Shown: in pieces, positions 41,946 through 49,801 of the stretch
Position numbering within the stretch: position 1 is the first letter of the stretch
Layout: each line of letters starts with the position of its first letter
NCBI GenBank assembly: GCA_039030715.1
Contig: JBCCDU010000010.1
Location: 9,588 to 73,587, forward strand
DNA length: 64,000 nt
Origin: Thermohalobaculum sp039030715
GTDB lineage: Bacteria > Pseudomonadota > Alphaproteobacteria > Rhodobacterales > Rhodobacteraceae
Direction of reading: 5' to 3'
Notes under the pieces: model-generated
Seen by the model: only the letters and a program-made list of their open reading frames with translations
Databases searched by the model: none
What the model was told of the DNA's origin: nothing
Position numbers and translations under genes: made by a program

Positions 41946-42980
41946 TTACTGCACGAGGCCAAGCTGGGTCAGATAGGCGAGGTGGCTTTCGACCAGCGCC
42001 TTCGCTTCCGGGGTGGTCGCGAACTCGCCCCACGAGGCCTGCGCGGCGTTGCGGAAAGCCTGCAGGTCTTCCTCGGACCAGGCGTAGAGGTTGACGCCCT
42101 GCTCTTTCAGAAGCGCCGCCGCTTCGGCGTTCTTCTTCTCGAAGGTCAGGGCCGTGCGCAGCGCCAGCGCCTCCATCGCCACCGACATGATGCGTCTATG
42201 CGCATCGGGCATCGCATCCCATTTTGCCTTGTTGCAGGCCAGGTGATCCGACGGCATCGAGTGGAAGCCAGGATAGTTTGCATGTTTGACGATGTCGTAG
42301 AGGCCGAGCCCGACATTATTGGCCAGGCCCGAAGCATCGGCCCCGTCGATGATGCCGGATTCCAGCGCAGTGAAGATCTCGGTGAAATCCATCTCGATCG
42401 GCTTGGCGCCTAGTTTCTCGAAGATCTTGGTCTCCATGCCCGGGGGCGAGCGGAACTTCCAATCCTTGAAGTCGTCGGCATTGCGGATCGGGCGCGAGGA
42501 GGCCAGGCTCTCCTGTCCATAGATCCACCATCCCACCAGGTGCATGTCGAATTTGTGGTAAAGTTCCTGCGCCGCGTCCAGCCCGCCGCCGTAATAAAGC
42601 CACGAGAGCTGCTGATAGGGCGTCGAATACCCGCCCATGATGTCGCCCACGAACTGGAAGGCCGGGTTCTTGCCGGTCTGATAGGCGCCGCCGGTCATGT
42701 CGCAATCCAGAATACCCGTGGCTGCGGCGTCGAAGGTTTCGACCGACTTCACGACCGAAGAGGAATAGAACATCTCGATCTGGATATCGCCGCCGGACAT
42801 GGTCTGAACGTCTTCGACATATTGCGCCGCCAGCTTGCCGGAGACTGTCTCGGGCGCGTAATGGGTCTGGATCCGCAGCGATGTCGTCTGGGCCGCGGCC
42901 CCGGCGGTCAAACCGGCCGACATGGTTGCCGCAAGGGCCGTGCCAGCCAATGCCTTCAGAAGACCTTTTTGGGTCATCAT
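41946..42980 (-). CDS. dctP: TRAP transporter solute-binding protein
   Basis: The 344-aa periplasmic protein has a Sec signal (residues 1-30, 'LLKALAGTALAATMSAGLTA', then GAAAQ). Family features are 'SLRIQTHYAPETVSGKLAAQ', 'DFKDWKFRSPPGMETKIFEK' with the solute-carboxylate-binding Arg, and 'FTEIFTALESGIIDGADAS'. It starts at ATG 42980 behind AAGGGAGAG. It resembles the subgroup of TRAP binding proteins that handle 2-oxo or sugar acids, but the ligand cannot be named. It heads the operon dctP, dctQ, dctM, enolase-family enzyme. Confidence 0.9.
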   Translation of the reverse strand: MMTQKGLLKALAGTALAATMSAGLTAGAAAQTTSLRIQTHYAPETVSGKLAAQYVEDVQTMSGGDIQIEMFYSSSVVKSVETFDAAATGILDCDMTGGAYQTGKNPAFQFVGDIMGGYSTPYQQLSWLYYGGGLDAAQELYHKFDMHLVGWWIYGQESLASSRPIRNADDFKDWKFRSPPGMETKIFEKLGAKPIEMDFTEIFTALESGIIDGADASGLANNVGLGLYDIVKHANYPGFHSMPSDHLACNKAKWDAMPDAHRRIMSVAMEALALRTALTFEKKNAEAAALLKEQGVNLYAWSEEDLQAFRNAAQASWGEFATTPEAKALVESHLAYLTQLGLVQ

Positions 42981-43033
42981 AGTTTCTCTCCCTTGTGACC
43001 GACTTGCCGGTTCGGGCCCGGGAATCGGCATCT

Positions 43034-43058
43034 ATTGGTTGTTTGTACTAAATTGGTA
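43034..43058 (-). promoter_or_regulatory. Candidate operator upstream of dctP
   Basis: ATTGGTT (43034-43040) and ATTGGTA (43052-43058) are direct repeats flanking TTTGTACTAA (43042-43051), a partial palindrome around GTAC. This AT-rich patch lies 54-78 bp upstream of the dctP start and is the likely promoter or operator of the TRAP operon. The GntR-family gene next door could use it. Confidence 0.35.
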
Positions 43059-43107
43059 GCCCGCATAACGGTCGCTGTCAGCCCACTATGGGCAAGCGGT
43101 TCGCATA

Positions 43108-43818
43108 TCAGTCGGCGGACAATGTCAGGGTCACGCGGTCGCCGGCGAACCAGCTTTGGCCGAATTCGATCGGCGCGCCGGCTTCGTCGTCGTTGATTGC
43201 AACGCTGCGCAGGATCGGCGCGCCCGGATCGATCCGAAGGTGAAGCGCCTGGGTTGCGGTAGCGAGCTTCGCGGTCAGCCGGGTCGAACTGCGCGTATAA
43301 TCCGCGATCCCGTGGCGTTCGAGCGCTGCGGTGACCGAGCGTGTCTCCACCAGATCCTCCAGCAAGCCGGGAAACCTCGCGGCGGGAAAGACGCTGCGAA
43401 AAATCGCGATGGGCTGTTCATCGGCCAGCGACAGTCCCTCGTAGACATGGACCGCGTCTTCCGCGTTCAGCCGCAGCGCTTCCTGTTCGCGCGGACCGGC
43501 GGGGCGAGTGGACATCGACAGGATTTCCTTGGCCGGGTTGCGGCCAGCGGCCAGCAGGTTCTGGTGGAACCGCACCCGGCGCCCGATGGGATAGTCCGTC
43601 GGTTTCTGCATGACGAAGACGCCCGATCCCCGGCGGGCATGGACCAGTCCCTCGCCGGACATATGGGCCAATGCGCGGCGCACCGTATGGCGATTGACGC
43701 CAAAGCGCGCGGCCAGCTTCGCCTCGGTCGGCAATCTGGCGCCGGTCGGGTATCGGCCATCGGCAATCTCGCCCGTGAGGATGCGGGCGATGGCCTTCCA
43801 TATCGGGCTTTGCGCCAT
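43108..43818 (-). CDS. phnF: GntR/HutC-family regulator PhnF
   Basis: The 236-aa protein has an N-terminal GntR winged HTH ('TGARLPTEAKLAARFGVNRH', then 'TVRRALAHMSGEGLVHAR') and a C-terminal UTRA ligand-binding domain ('DAVHVYEGLSLADEQPIAIF', 'RSVFPAARFPGLLE'). Its divergent position 94 bp from phnG and overall length fit PhnF, the repressor of phosphonate genes. It also lies directly upstream of the TRAP operon on the same strand, so it might act on both. Confidence 0.85.
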   Translation of the reverse strand: MAQSPIWKAIARILTGEIADGRYPTGARLPTEAKLAARFGVNRHTVRRALAHMSGEGLVHARRGSGVFVMQKPTDYPIGRRVRFHQNLLAAGRNPAKEILSMSTRPAGPREQEALRLNAEDAVHVYEGLSLADEQPIAIFRSVFPAARFPGLLEDLVETRSVTAALERHGIADYTRSSTRLTAKLATATQALHLRIDPGAPILRSVAINDDEAGAPIEFGQSWFAGDRVTLTLSAD

Positions 43819-43847
43819 GGGAGCCTCCCATTTTTGCGATGCCGGGA

Positions 43848-43876
43848 TTGCGTGTTCGGTGCAATACGGCTATAAT
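43848..43876 (+). promoter_or_regulatory. Promoter of the phn operon
   Basis: TTGCGT (43848-43853) and TATAAT (43871-43876) are spaced by exactly 17 bp, a good sigma-70-type match, 36 bp before the phnG ATG (43913). Just downstream are two TCTAG-type sequences, ATCTAG (43879-43884) and TCTAGA (43908-43913), the second overlapping the start codon. These could be PhnF contacts. A ribosome site (GGAAAG) lies at 43899-43904. Confidence 0.55.
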
Positions 43877-43912
43877 TTATCTAGTTGTATAGTGTCTTGG
43901 AAAGATGTCTAG

Positions 43913-44359
43913 ATGACCCCGGATCAAACCGCGCGCAAGGCCTGGATGGGCCTGTTGGCCAAGGCCCCGCCAGAGCGGCTGGCGACGCTCTGGCAGGCGT
44001 TCACGCCGCAGCCCGACCATCACCTGCTGCGCCCTGCGGAGGTTGGGGCCGTGATGGTCCAAGGCCGCACCGGTGCCCTGGGGGCGGCCTTCAATCTGGG
44101 CGAGATGAGCGTCACCCGATGCTCGGTCAGGCTGGCGACCGGCGAGGTCGGCCATGCCTATGTCCAGGGCCGTGATAAGGCGAAGGCGCTGCAAGCTGCG
44201 CTGATCGATGCGCTGATGCAGACCGGTCGCGCCGTGCGGGTAGAAGCCGAGATCCTGGCCCCGCTGCGCGACGAACGGCAGGTGGAAATGGCCGCCCGCG
44301 CGGCAAAAGCGGCCTCCACCAAGGTCGAGTTTTTTACGTTGTCGCGGGGGGATGGTTGA
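43913..44359 (+). CDS. phnG: C-P lyase complex subunit PhnG
   Basis: The 148-aa PhnG belongs to the PhnGHIJ core that, with PhnI, attaches phosphonates to ATP-derived ribose triphosphate. Family segments are 'RKAWMGLLAKAPPERLATLW', 'LRPAEVGAVMVQGRTGALGA' and 'NLGEMSVTRCSVRLATGEVG'. Length matches E. coli PhnG. First gene after the operon promoter; its TGA overlaps the ATG of phnH. Confidence 0.93.
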   Translation: MTPDQTARKAWMGLLAKAPPERLATLWQAFTPQPDHHLLRPAEVGAVMVQGRTGALGAAFNLGEMSVTRCSVRLATGEVGHAYVQGRDKAKALQAALIDALMQTGRAVRVEAEILAPLRDERQVEMAARAAKAASTKVEFFTLSRGDG

Positions 44360-44916
44360 TGGCCGCCAGCCTGGAAGGCGGGTTCGCCGATACCCCGATC
44401 GATGCTGCCCACGCGTTCCGCGCGATCATGACCGCGCTGGCGCGTCCGGGGCAGATCGAGCGGGTGGTTGGCGCTCGACCGCCCGCGCCCCTGTCGGCGG
44501 CGGCGGGGGCCGTTCTGCTGACCCTCTGCGGGCCGGAGACGCCGGTGTTCCTCGCGCCGTCGCACGACAATCAGGCGGTGCGCGGATGGATCGGGTTTTA
44601 CACCGGCGCGCCCATCTCGGAACCCGTCTTGGCAGAGTTCGCCGTCGGGGAGTGGGCGGATCTGCCGCTGGAGCGTTTTCGTGCCGGCACGCCCGACTAT
44701 CCCGACCGCTCCGCCACATTGATTGTTGAGATGGAGGCGCTTGCCGCCGAGGGAGTGGTGCTGACCGGGCCGGGGATCGAGAGCGAAGCCCGGCTCTCGT
44801 TGCCGGATCGCGCGGCGTTTCAGGCCAATGCGGCGAACTATCCGCTTGGGCTGGATTTCTTCTTCACCTGCGGGGATCGGATCGCCGGTCTGCCGCGCAG
44901 CACGCGGGTCGCCTGA
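44359..44916 (+). CDS. phnH: C-P lyase complex subunit PhnH
   Basis: The 185-aa PhnH is a structural member of the C-P lyase core. Recognisable parts are 'FADTPIDAAHAFRAIMTALA', 'RPGQIERVVGA', 'LTLCGPETPVFL' and the C-terminal 'YPLGLDFFFTCGDRIAGLPRS'. The start at ATG 44359 overlaps the phnG stop (TGATG), and its stop overlaps the phnI ATG, showing tight coupling. Confidence 0.93.
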   Translation: MAASLEGGFADTPIDAAHAFRAIMTALARPGQIERVVGARPPAPLSAAAGAVLLTLCGPETPVFLAPSHDNQAVRGWIGFYTGAPISEPVLAEFAVGEWADLPLERFRAGTPDYPDRSATLIVEMEALAAEGVVLTGPGIESEARLSLPDRAAFQANAANYPLGLDFFFTCGDRIAGLPRSTRVA

Positions 44917-46001
44917 TGTATGTCGCTGTCAAGGGCGGCGAGCGCGCCATCGACAACGCCCATGCCTGGCTGGCGGAGGAGCGCAGGGGCGATCCGTCCA
45001 TTGCCGAACTGACACTGGCTCAGATCCGCGGGCAACTGAGTCTCGCAGTCAACCGGGTGATGGCAGAAGGCTCGCTCTATGACCCCGATTTGGCGGCGCT
45101 GGCGATCAAACAGGCGCGGGGCGATTTGATCGAGGCGATCTTCCTGATCCGCGCCTATCGCACAACGCTGCCACGGTTCGGCGCGACCCTGCCGGTCGAG
45201 ACCGGCGAGATGGCTTGCGACCGCCGGATCTCCGCCACCTTCAAGGACGCGCCGGGCGGCCAGGTGCTGGGCCCAACTTTCGACTACACGCACCGGTTGC
45301 TGGATTTCAAACTGGCGGCGGAGGGAGAGGCGCCGCCACCCGCGCCCGACGGACAAGCCTCTCCGGCGCCGACCCCGCATATCATGTCCTTCCTGGAGCG
45401 CGAGGAATTGGTCCAGTCAGAGCAACCGGGGCACGCGACGCCCCCCGATCTGACCCGCGAGCCGATGACCCTGCCCGCCGGGCGCGCCCAGCGCTTGCAG
45501 TCGCTGGCGCGGGGCGACGAGGGGTTCATCCTCGGCCTCGCCTATTCTACCCAGCGCGGCTATGCCCGCAGCCATGCCTTCGTGGCGGAACTGCGCATCG
45601 GCACGGTCGCCGTGGAATGCGAGATCCCGGAACTGGGCTTCAGCATCGAGATCGGCGAGGTCGAGCTGACTGAATGCGAAACCGTCAACCAGTTCAAGGG
45701 CTCGAAAACCCAGCCGCCGCAATTCACCCGCGGCTATGGTCTGGTCTTCGGCATGAGCGAGCGCAAGGCGATCTCGATGGCCCTGGTCGACCGGGCGCTG
45801 CGCTGGGAGGAACTGGGCGAAGATTTCACCGGCGCGCCCGCCCAGGACGAGGAATTCGTCCTCAGCCATGCCGACAACATCCAGGCGACGGGCTTTCTGG
45901 AGCATATCAAGCTGCCCCACTATGTCGATTTCCAGTCAGAACTGGAACTGATCCGCAACCTGCGCGCCGAGGCGATGGCAGCCCAAGAGGCGGCGGAATG
46001 A
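44916..46001 (+). CDS. phnI: C-P lyase complex subunit PhnI
   Basis: The 361-aa PhnI is the nucleosidase subunit that couples the phosphonate to the ribose of MgATP. Typical segments are 'MYVAVKGGERAIDNAHAWLA', 'EGSLYDPDLAALAIKQARGD', 'LAYSTQRGYARSHAFVAELR' and 'VNQFKGSKTQPPQFTRGYGL'. Length fits the family. Its stop overlaps the ATG of an unrelated small gene (ATGA), where phnJ would be expected. Confidence 0.94.
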   Translation: MYVAVKGGERAIDNAHAWLAEERRGDPSIAELTLAQIRGQLSLAVNRVMAEGSLYDPDLAALAIKQARGDLIEAIFLIRAYRTTLPRFGATLPVETGEMACDRRISATFKDAPGGQVLGPTFDYTHRLLDFKLAAEGEAPPPAPDGQASPAPTPHIMSFLEREELVQSEQPGHATPPDLTREPMTLPAGRAQRLQSLARGDEGFILGLAYSTQRGYARSHAFVAELRIGTVAVECEIPELGFSIEIGEVELTECETVNQFKGSKTQPPQFTRGYGLVFGMSERKAISMALVDRALRWEELGEDFTGAPAQDEEFVLSHADNIQATGFLEHIKLPHYVDFQSELELIRNLRAEAMAAQEAAE

Positions 46002-46342
46002 CTGGCGACAGCAGCGGCGCAGACCTCACTTTGTTCAAGCTGTTGGTCGATATGGGCAACCAGCCGGGTGCGTCTGCCTTGCTGTTCCATCCTGCTGATG
46101 ACCAAAATTCCGATAGCTTTTGGGCAACCGCGTGTGTCTGCGCGCCAAACGCCAAGGCTGCCCGATCGTCTCTCGAGATCTTCGTGACTTCGAACGGTGC
46201 GATACTCAACGAAATCGCTGAGATCGGTCCCATCGAGGACGCCGAAGACCTTCCCGATGATCCGTGCATGGCCGTGGCGTTGGAGGCCGCCGCATATCGC
46301 CCGTCAAGACCGGTGTTCGGGACCCGCGCGTACTATGGCTGA
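45998..46342 (+). CDS. Uncharacterised 114-aa protein coupled to phnI
   Basis: I do not recognise this protein. It starts at ATG 45998 inside the phnI stop (ATGA), so its translation is coupled to phnI. The sequence is acidic and soluble, without a signal peptide or membrane segment: 'LTLFKLLVDMGNQPGASALL', then 'DAEDLPDDPCMAVALEAAAY'. Three Cys residues are present (two in 'ATACVCAPNAKAA'). It occupies the gap between phnI and phnJ, which are usually adjacent. It could be a C-P lyase accessory protein or an unrelated passenger. Confidence 0.6.
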   Translation: MTGDSSGADLTLFKLLVDMGNQPGASALLFHPADDQNSDSFWATACVCAPNAKAARSSLEIFVTSNGAILNEIAEIGPIEDAEDLPDDPCMAVALEAAAYRPSRPVFGTRAYYG

Positions 46343-46427
46343 GCAACGCTGCAACATATCCTGCAGAACCGAGCCCGCGCTCATCGGCCGGTTCGTCCGC
46401 CTGTGGTCACCTGAGCGGTGGGCGATT

Positions 46428-46613
46428 TCATTCGCCCCCGCCGCCGCCATCTCCACCATCTGGGCCGGAGCCGTCGCCCCAATAGGTGCCGGTCGATCCG
46501 GCATCTTCTTTTCTTTGGCGCCGTCTCTCGATGTTCAGTCTCACGATCAGGATCACAAAGCCCAGCATCATCGCGGCGCCGATGCCGAAGAGGATGTAGA
46601 GAAACCAATTCAC
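46428..46613 (-). CDS. Small single-span membrane protein with a Gly/Asp-rich tail
   Basis: The 61-aa protein has one transmembrane helix (residues 3-25, 'WFLYILFGIGAAMMLGFVIL'), a basic stretch ('RLNIERRRQRKED') and an acidic Gly-rich tail ('GDGSGPDGGDGGGGGE'), a composition seen in small Rhodobacteraceae membrane proteins. The start is GTG 46613, with GGGAG upstream. It is on the strand opposite to the phn operon, and starts 13 bp from phnJ in divergent orientation. It does not belong to the phosphonate pathway as known. Confidence 0.6.
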   Translation of the reverse strand: MNWFLYILFGIGAAMMLGFVILIVRLNIERRRQRKEDAGSTGTYWGDGSGPDGGDGGGGGE

Positions 46614-46626
46614 GCCCCATACTCCC

Positions 46627-47505
46627 GTGGCGCAAATGTCTGACTACAATTTTGCATATCTCGACGAGCAGACCAAGCGGATGATCCGGCGCGCGATCCT
46701 GAAGGGGCTGGCGATCCCCGGCTATCAGGTGCCGTTCGCCAGCCGCGAGATGCCGATGCCCTATGGCTGGGGGACGGGGGGCGTTCAGGTGACCGCCTCG
46801 ATCCTGACGCCCGATGATGTGCTCAAGGTGATCGATCAGGGGGCGGATGACACGACCAATGCCGTCTCGATCCGCCGCTTCTTCGCCAAGACGGCGGGTG
46901 TCGGGGTGACCGAGGCGACGGGGGATGCCAGCGTCATCCAGACCCGCCACCGCATTCCGGAGCAGCCGCTGACCCGCGACCAGATCCTGGTCTATCAGGT
47001 GCCGATCCCGGAGCCCCTGCGGTTCCTCGAGCCGCGCGAGACCGAGACCCGCAAGATGCATGGGCTGGAGGAGTATGGGCTGATGCATGTGAAGCTCTAC
47101 GAGGACATCTCGGCCCATGGCGAGATCTCGACGGCCTATGCCTATCCGGTGAAGGTCGAGGGGCGCTATGTCATGGATCCCTCGCCGATCCCGAAATTCG
47201 ACAATCCCAAGATGGAGATGCCGGCGATCCAGCTCTTCGGCGCGGGGCGCGAGCAGCGGATCTATGCCCTGCCGCCGCATACCAGGGTGGTGAGCCTGGA
47301 TTTCGAGGATTACCCCTTCGAGCCGTTGCGCGCGGATGGGGTCTGCGCGCTTTGCGGGGCCGATGGCAGTTATCTGGACGAGGTCATCGTGGATGACCGG
47401 GGCGGACGGATGTTCGTCTGCTCGGACACCGATTACTGCAACAGACGGCGCGCGGCGGCTCCTGATAGTGATGACGCCTCACCACAAGGGCAGGCTCCGA
47501 AATGA
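46627..47505 (+). CDS. phnJ: Carbon-phosphorus lyase PhnJ
   Basis: The 292-aa PhnJ is the radical-SAM enzyme that cleaves the C-P bond, releasing the hydrocarbon and 5-phosphoribosyl 1,2-cyclic phosphate. It matches E. coli PhnJ over its length: 'FAYLDEQTKRMIRRAILKGL', 'REMPMPYGWGTGG', 'IQTRHRIPEQPLTRDQI' and 'MDPSPIPKFDNPKMEM'. The four essential cysteines are present at 240, 243, 265 and 271 ('CALC', 'VCSDTDYC'). The start is GTG 46627 or ATG 46636; no clear ribosome site is seen. It is separated from phnI by 625 bp holding two unrelated genes. Confidence 0.95.
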   Translation: MAQMSDYNFAYLDEQTKRMIRRAILKGLAIPGYQVPFASREMPMPYGWGTGGVQVTASILTPDDVLKVIDQGADDTTNAVSIRRFFAKTAGVGVTEATGDASVIQTRHRIPEQPLTRDQILVYQVPIPEPLRFLEPRETETRKMHGLEEYGLMHVKLYEDISAHGEISTAYAYPVKVEGRYVMDPSPIPKFDNPKMEMPAIQLFGAGREQRIYALPPHTRVVSLDFEDYPFEPLRADGVCALCGADGSYLDEVIVDDRGGRMFVCSDTDYCNRRRAAAPDSDDASPQGQAPK

Positions 47506-47510
47506 GGACC

Positions 47511-47735
47511 TCACTTAAACAGTCGCCTGAGTATGCTCCAAAAGCTTGTAGTGGATCGGCTATAGTCGCGATTGTAGGCTGCTTTCTTAGGGTTGGTCAG
47601 CCATCCCAATCCACGAGGCGCCTTGAGCCCCATATTATGCCGAACCACTCGCTTCATCGGATGTGCGAGCGGCAAGACTTTTTTGATGCTTGGTTTGCGA
47701 ACACCAAAACCCAAAGGCGATCTACGTCGGGGCAT
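47511..47735 (-). CDS. Small basic protein inserted between phnJ and phnK
   Basis: The 74-aa protein is strongly basic, with the core 'NMGLKAPRGLGWLTNPKKAA', then 'YNRDYSRSTTSFW'. I recall short bacterial proteins with a similar PRGLGWLTNPKKAxYNR core but cannot name a function. The start at ATG 47735 is supported by AAAGGATTATC upstream. The gene lies on the opposite strand to phn and its DNA is clearly poorer in GC than the flanking genes, which points to recent transfer. It runs through nearly all of the 294-bp phnJ-phnK gap. Confidence 0.6.
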   Translation of the reverse strand: MPRRRSPLGFGVRKPSIKKVLPLAHPMKRVVRHNMGLKAPRGLGWLTNPKKAAYNRDYSRSTTSFWSILRRLFK

Positions 47736-47799
47736 GATAATCCTTTCGTCAATCAAGATGACCAATGCCTGCCAATCAATCCAGGCTTGAGGTGAGATC

Positions 47800-48570
47800 A
47801 TGACGCCTCTTCTAAGGGCTTGCAATGTAACAAAACGCTATGGTGCGCGGATCGGGTGTGTGGATGTGACCTTCGATTTGTACCCCGGCGAGGTGCTTGG
47901 CGTCGTCGGTGAAAGCGGGTCGGGCAAGTCGACCCTGCTCGGCTGTCTCGCCGGGCAGATTGCGCCTGACCGGGGCGAGGTGATCTTCGACACCCGCGCT
48001 GAGGGGCCGCGCGATACGCTGACCATGTCCGAGCCTGAACGCCGCATGCTGGCGCGCACCGATTGGGCCTTTGTCCATCAGAACCCGCGCGACGGGCTGC
48101 GGATGGGCGTCTCGGCCGGCGGCAATATCGGCGAGCGGCTGATGGCGGTCGGCACGCGCCATTATGGCGAGATCCGGGGGAACGCGGTGGATTGGCTGGG
48201 CCAGGTCGAGATCGCGGAGGACCGGATCGATGACCGTCCTTCGGCCTTCTCTGGCGGTATGCAGCAGCGCCTTCAGATCGCGCGTAATCTGGTGACTAGG
48301 CCAAGGCTGATCTTCATGGACGAGCCGACGGGGGGCCTGGATGTCAGCGTGCAGGCCAGGTTACTGGATCTCTTGCGCGGCTTGGTGCGCGGCATGGGGC
48401 TGAGCGCGATCATCGTCACCCATGACCTGGCTGTCGTGCGGCTGCTGGCGGACCGGTTGATCGTGATGAAGCAGGGGCGGGTCGTGGAAAGCGGCCTGAC
48501 CGATCAGGTGCTTGACGACCCGCAGCATGGCTATACCCAACTGCTGGTCGCCTCGGTTTTGCAGGTGTGA
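47800..48570 (+). CDS. phnK: C-P lyase ABC-type ATPase PhnK
   Basis: The 256-aa ABC-type nucleotide-binding protein has Walker A 'GESGSGKSTL', the signature 'FSGGMQQRLQIARNL' and Walker B 'LIFMDEPTGGLDVSVQA', plus 'YGARIGCVDVTFDLYPGEVL'. PhnK docks on the C-P lyase core rather than serving a transporter. GAGGTGAGATC precedes its ATG. Because the gap upstream contains an opposing gene, phnKLNM may need its own promoter. Confidence 0.92.
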   Translation: MTPLLRACNVTKRYGARIGCVDVTFDLYPGEVLGVVGESGSGKSTLLGCLAGQIAPDRGEVIFDTRAEGPRDTLTMSEPERRMLARTDWAFVHQNPRDGLRMGVSAGGNIGERLMAVGTRHYGEIRGNAVDWLGQVEIAEDRIDDRPSAFSGGMQQRLQIARNLVTRPRLIFMDEPTGGLDVSVQARLLDLLRGLVRGMGLSAIIVTHDLAVVRLLADRLIVMKQGRVVESGLTDQVLDDPQHGYTQLLVASVLQV

Positions 48571-48572
48571 GC

Positions 48573-49256
48573 ATGATCTCCGTCGAAAACGTCACGAAGT
48601 CCTTCACACTGCACAATCAGGGGGGCGCGGTGATCCCGGTCCTTGCGGGGGCGAGCCTGCAGGTGATGCCCGGCGCATGCGCGGCGCTGGTCGGCGCTTC
48701 GGGGTCGGGCAAGTCGACCCTGATGCGGATGATCTATGGCAACTATCTCTGCAGCGGGGGTGAGATCCGCGTGGGCGATGTCGTTGTCTCCGCCGCGACG
48801 CCGCATCAGATCCTGGCGCTGCGGCGCCAGACGCTCGGCTATGTCAGCCAGTTCCTGCGCGTCGTGCCCCGGGTTGCGACCCGCGATGTGGTGGCGGAAC
48901 CGCTGCTGGCGAATGGCGTCGTCGAGGAGGTGGCTTTGGCGTGCGCCGAGGCGATGCTGACCCGTTTGCGCATTCCCGAACGGCTGTGGTCCCTTAGCCC
49001 CACGACATTTTCGGGGGGCGAGCAGCAGCGGGTGAACATCGCCCGTGGCTTCATCCATAACTATGCCGTCTTGCTTCTGGACGAACCGACCGCCAGCTTG
49101 GACCCCGCCAACCGCGACACCGTGCTGTCCCTGATCGAGGAGGCCAAGACCCGCGGGGCGGCCATCCTGGGCATCTTCCATGACGCGGCCGCGCGCGACC
49201 GGGTCTGCGATCAAGAAATCGATGCAACCGGGTTTGGCGCGGTGGGCGCGCCATGA
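48573..49256 (+). CDS. phnL: C-P lyase ABC-type ATPase PhnL
   Basis: This 227-aa ATPase is the partner of PhnK in the C-P lyase complex. It has Walker A 'GASGSGKSTLMRMIYGNYL', signature 'FSGGEQQRVNIARGFIHNYA' and Walker B 'LLLDEPTASLDP'. 'SVENVTKSFTLHNQGG' at the N-terminus is characteristic of PhnL. A GTG at 48567 overlapping the phnK stop is an alternative start. Its stop overlaps the phnN ATG. Confidence 0.92.
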   Translation: MISVENVTKSFTLHNQGGAVIPVLAGASLQVMPGACAALVGASGSGKSTLMRMIYGNYLCSGGEIRVGDVVVSAATPHQILALRRQTLGYVSQFLRVVPRVATRDVVAEPLLANGVVEEVALACAEAMLTRLRIPERLWSLSPTTFSGGEQQRVNIARGFIHNYAVLLLDEPTASLDPANRDTVLSLIEEAKTRGAAILGIFHDAAARDRVCDQEIDATGFGAVGAP

Positions 49257-49801
49257 GCGGGCGCTTCATCGCGGTGGTCGGCCCCTCGGGCGTCGGCAAG
49301 GACAGTGTGATGCGGGCGCTGGCGGCGGAGGAGCCACGACTGCATCTGACCCGGCGCATCATCACCCGACCAGCCGATGCAGGCGGCGAGAACCACCGTG
49401 CGGTCACTGTGGCCGAGTTCGAGAAGCTGCGCGCCGAGGGGGCCTTCGCGCTCGCCTGGTCGGCGCATGGTCATGCCTACGCCATTCCAGCCAGCGTCGA
49501 TCATGTGCTGGGCAATGGCCAAGACCTCTTGGCCAACCTGTCGCGCGGGGCGCTGGTTGAAGCCCGTGCAAGGTTTCGGCGGGTGGAGGTGCTGTGGCTC
49601 AGCGCCCGGGCGGAGGTTCTGGCCGCCCGCCTCGCCGAACGGGGTCGCGAAAGCCGCGAGCAGATCGCCGGTCGCCTGGCCCGCAACGTCGAAGCCAAGC
49701 GCGATGCCGGCGCCATCGCCCTCGACAACAGTGGCTGCCTGGCCCATACGGTGGCCCGTGCCAGGGCGGCGCTTTACCCCGATATGGCGAGGGACGGCTG
49801 A
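49253..49801 (+). CDS. phnN: Ribose 1,5-bisphosphate phosphokinase PhnN
   Basis: The 182-aa PhnN makes phosphoribosyl diphosphate from ribose 1,5-bisphosphate, the last step of phosphonate assimilation. It has a P-loop 'VVGPSGVGKDSVMRALAAEE' at the N-terminus and guanylate-kinase-like motifs 'TRRIITRPADAGGENH' and 'AFALAWSAHGHAYAIP'. ATG overlaps the phnL stop and its stop overlaps the phnM start. Confidence 0.92.
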   Translation: MSGRFIAVVGPSGVGKDSVMRALAAEEPRLHLTRRIITRPADAGGENHRAVTVAEFEKLRAEGAFALAWSAHGHAYAIPASVDHVLGNGQDLLANLSRGALVEARARFRRVEVLWLSARAEVLAARLAERGRESREQIAGRLARNVEAKRDAGAIALDNSGCLAHTVARARAALYPDMARDG

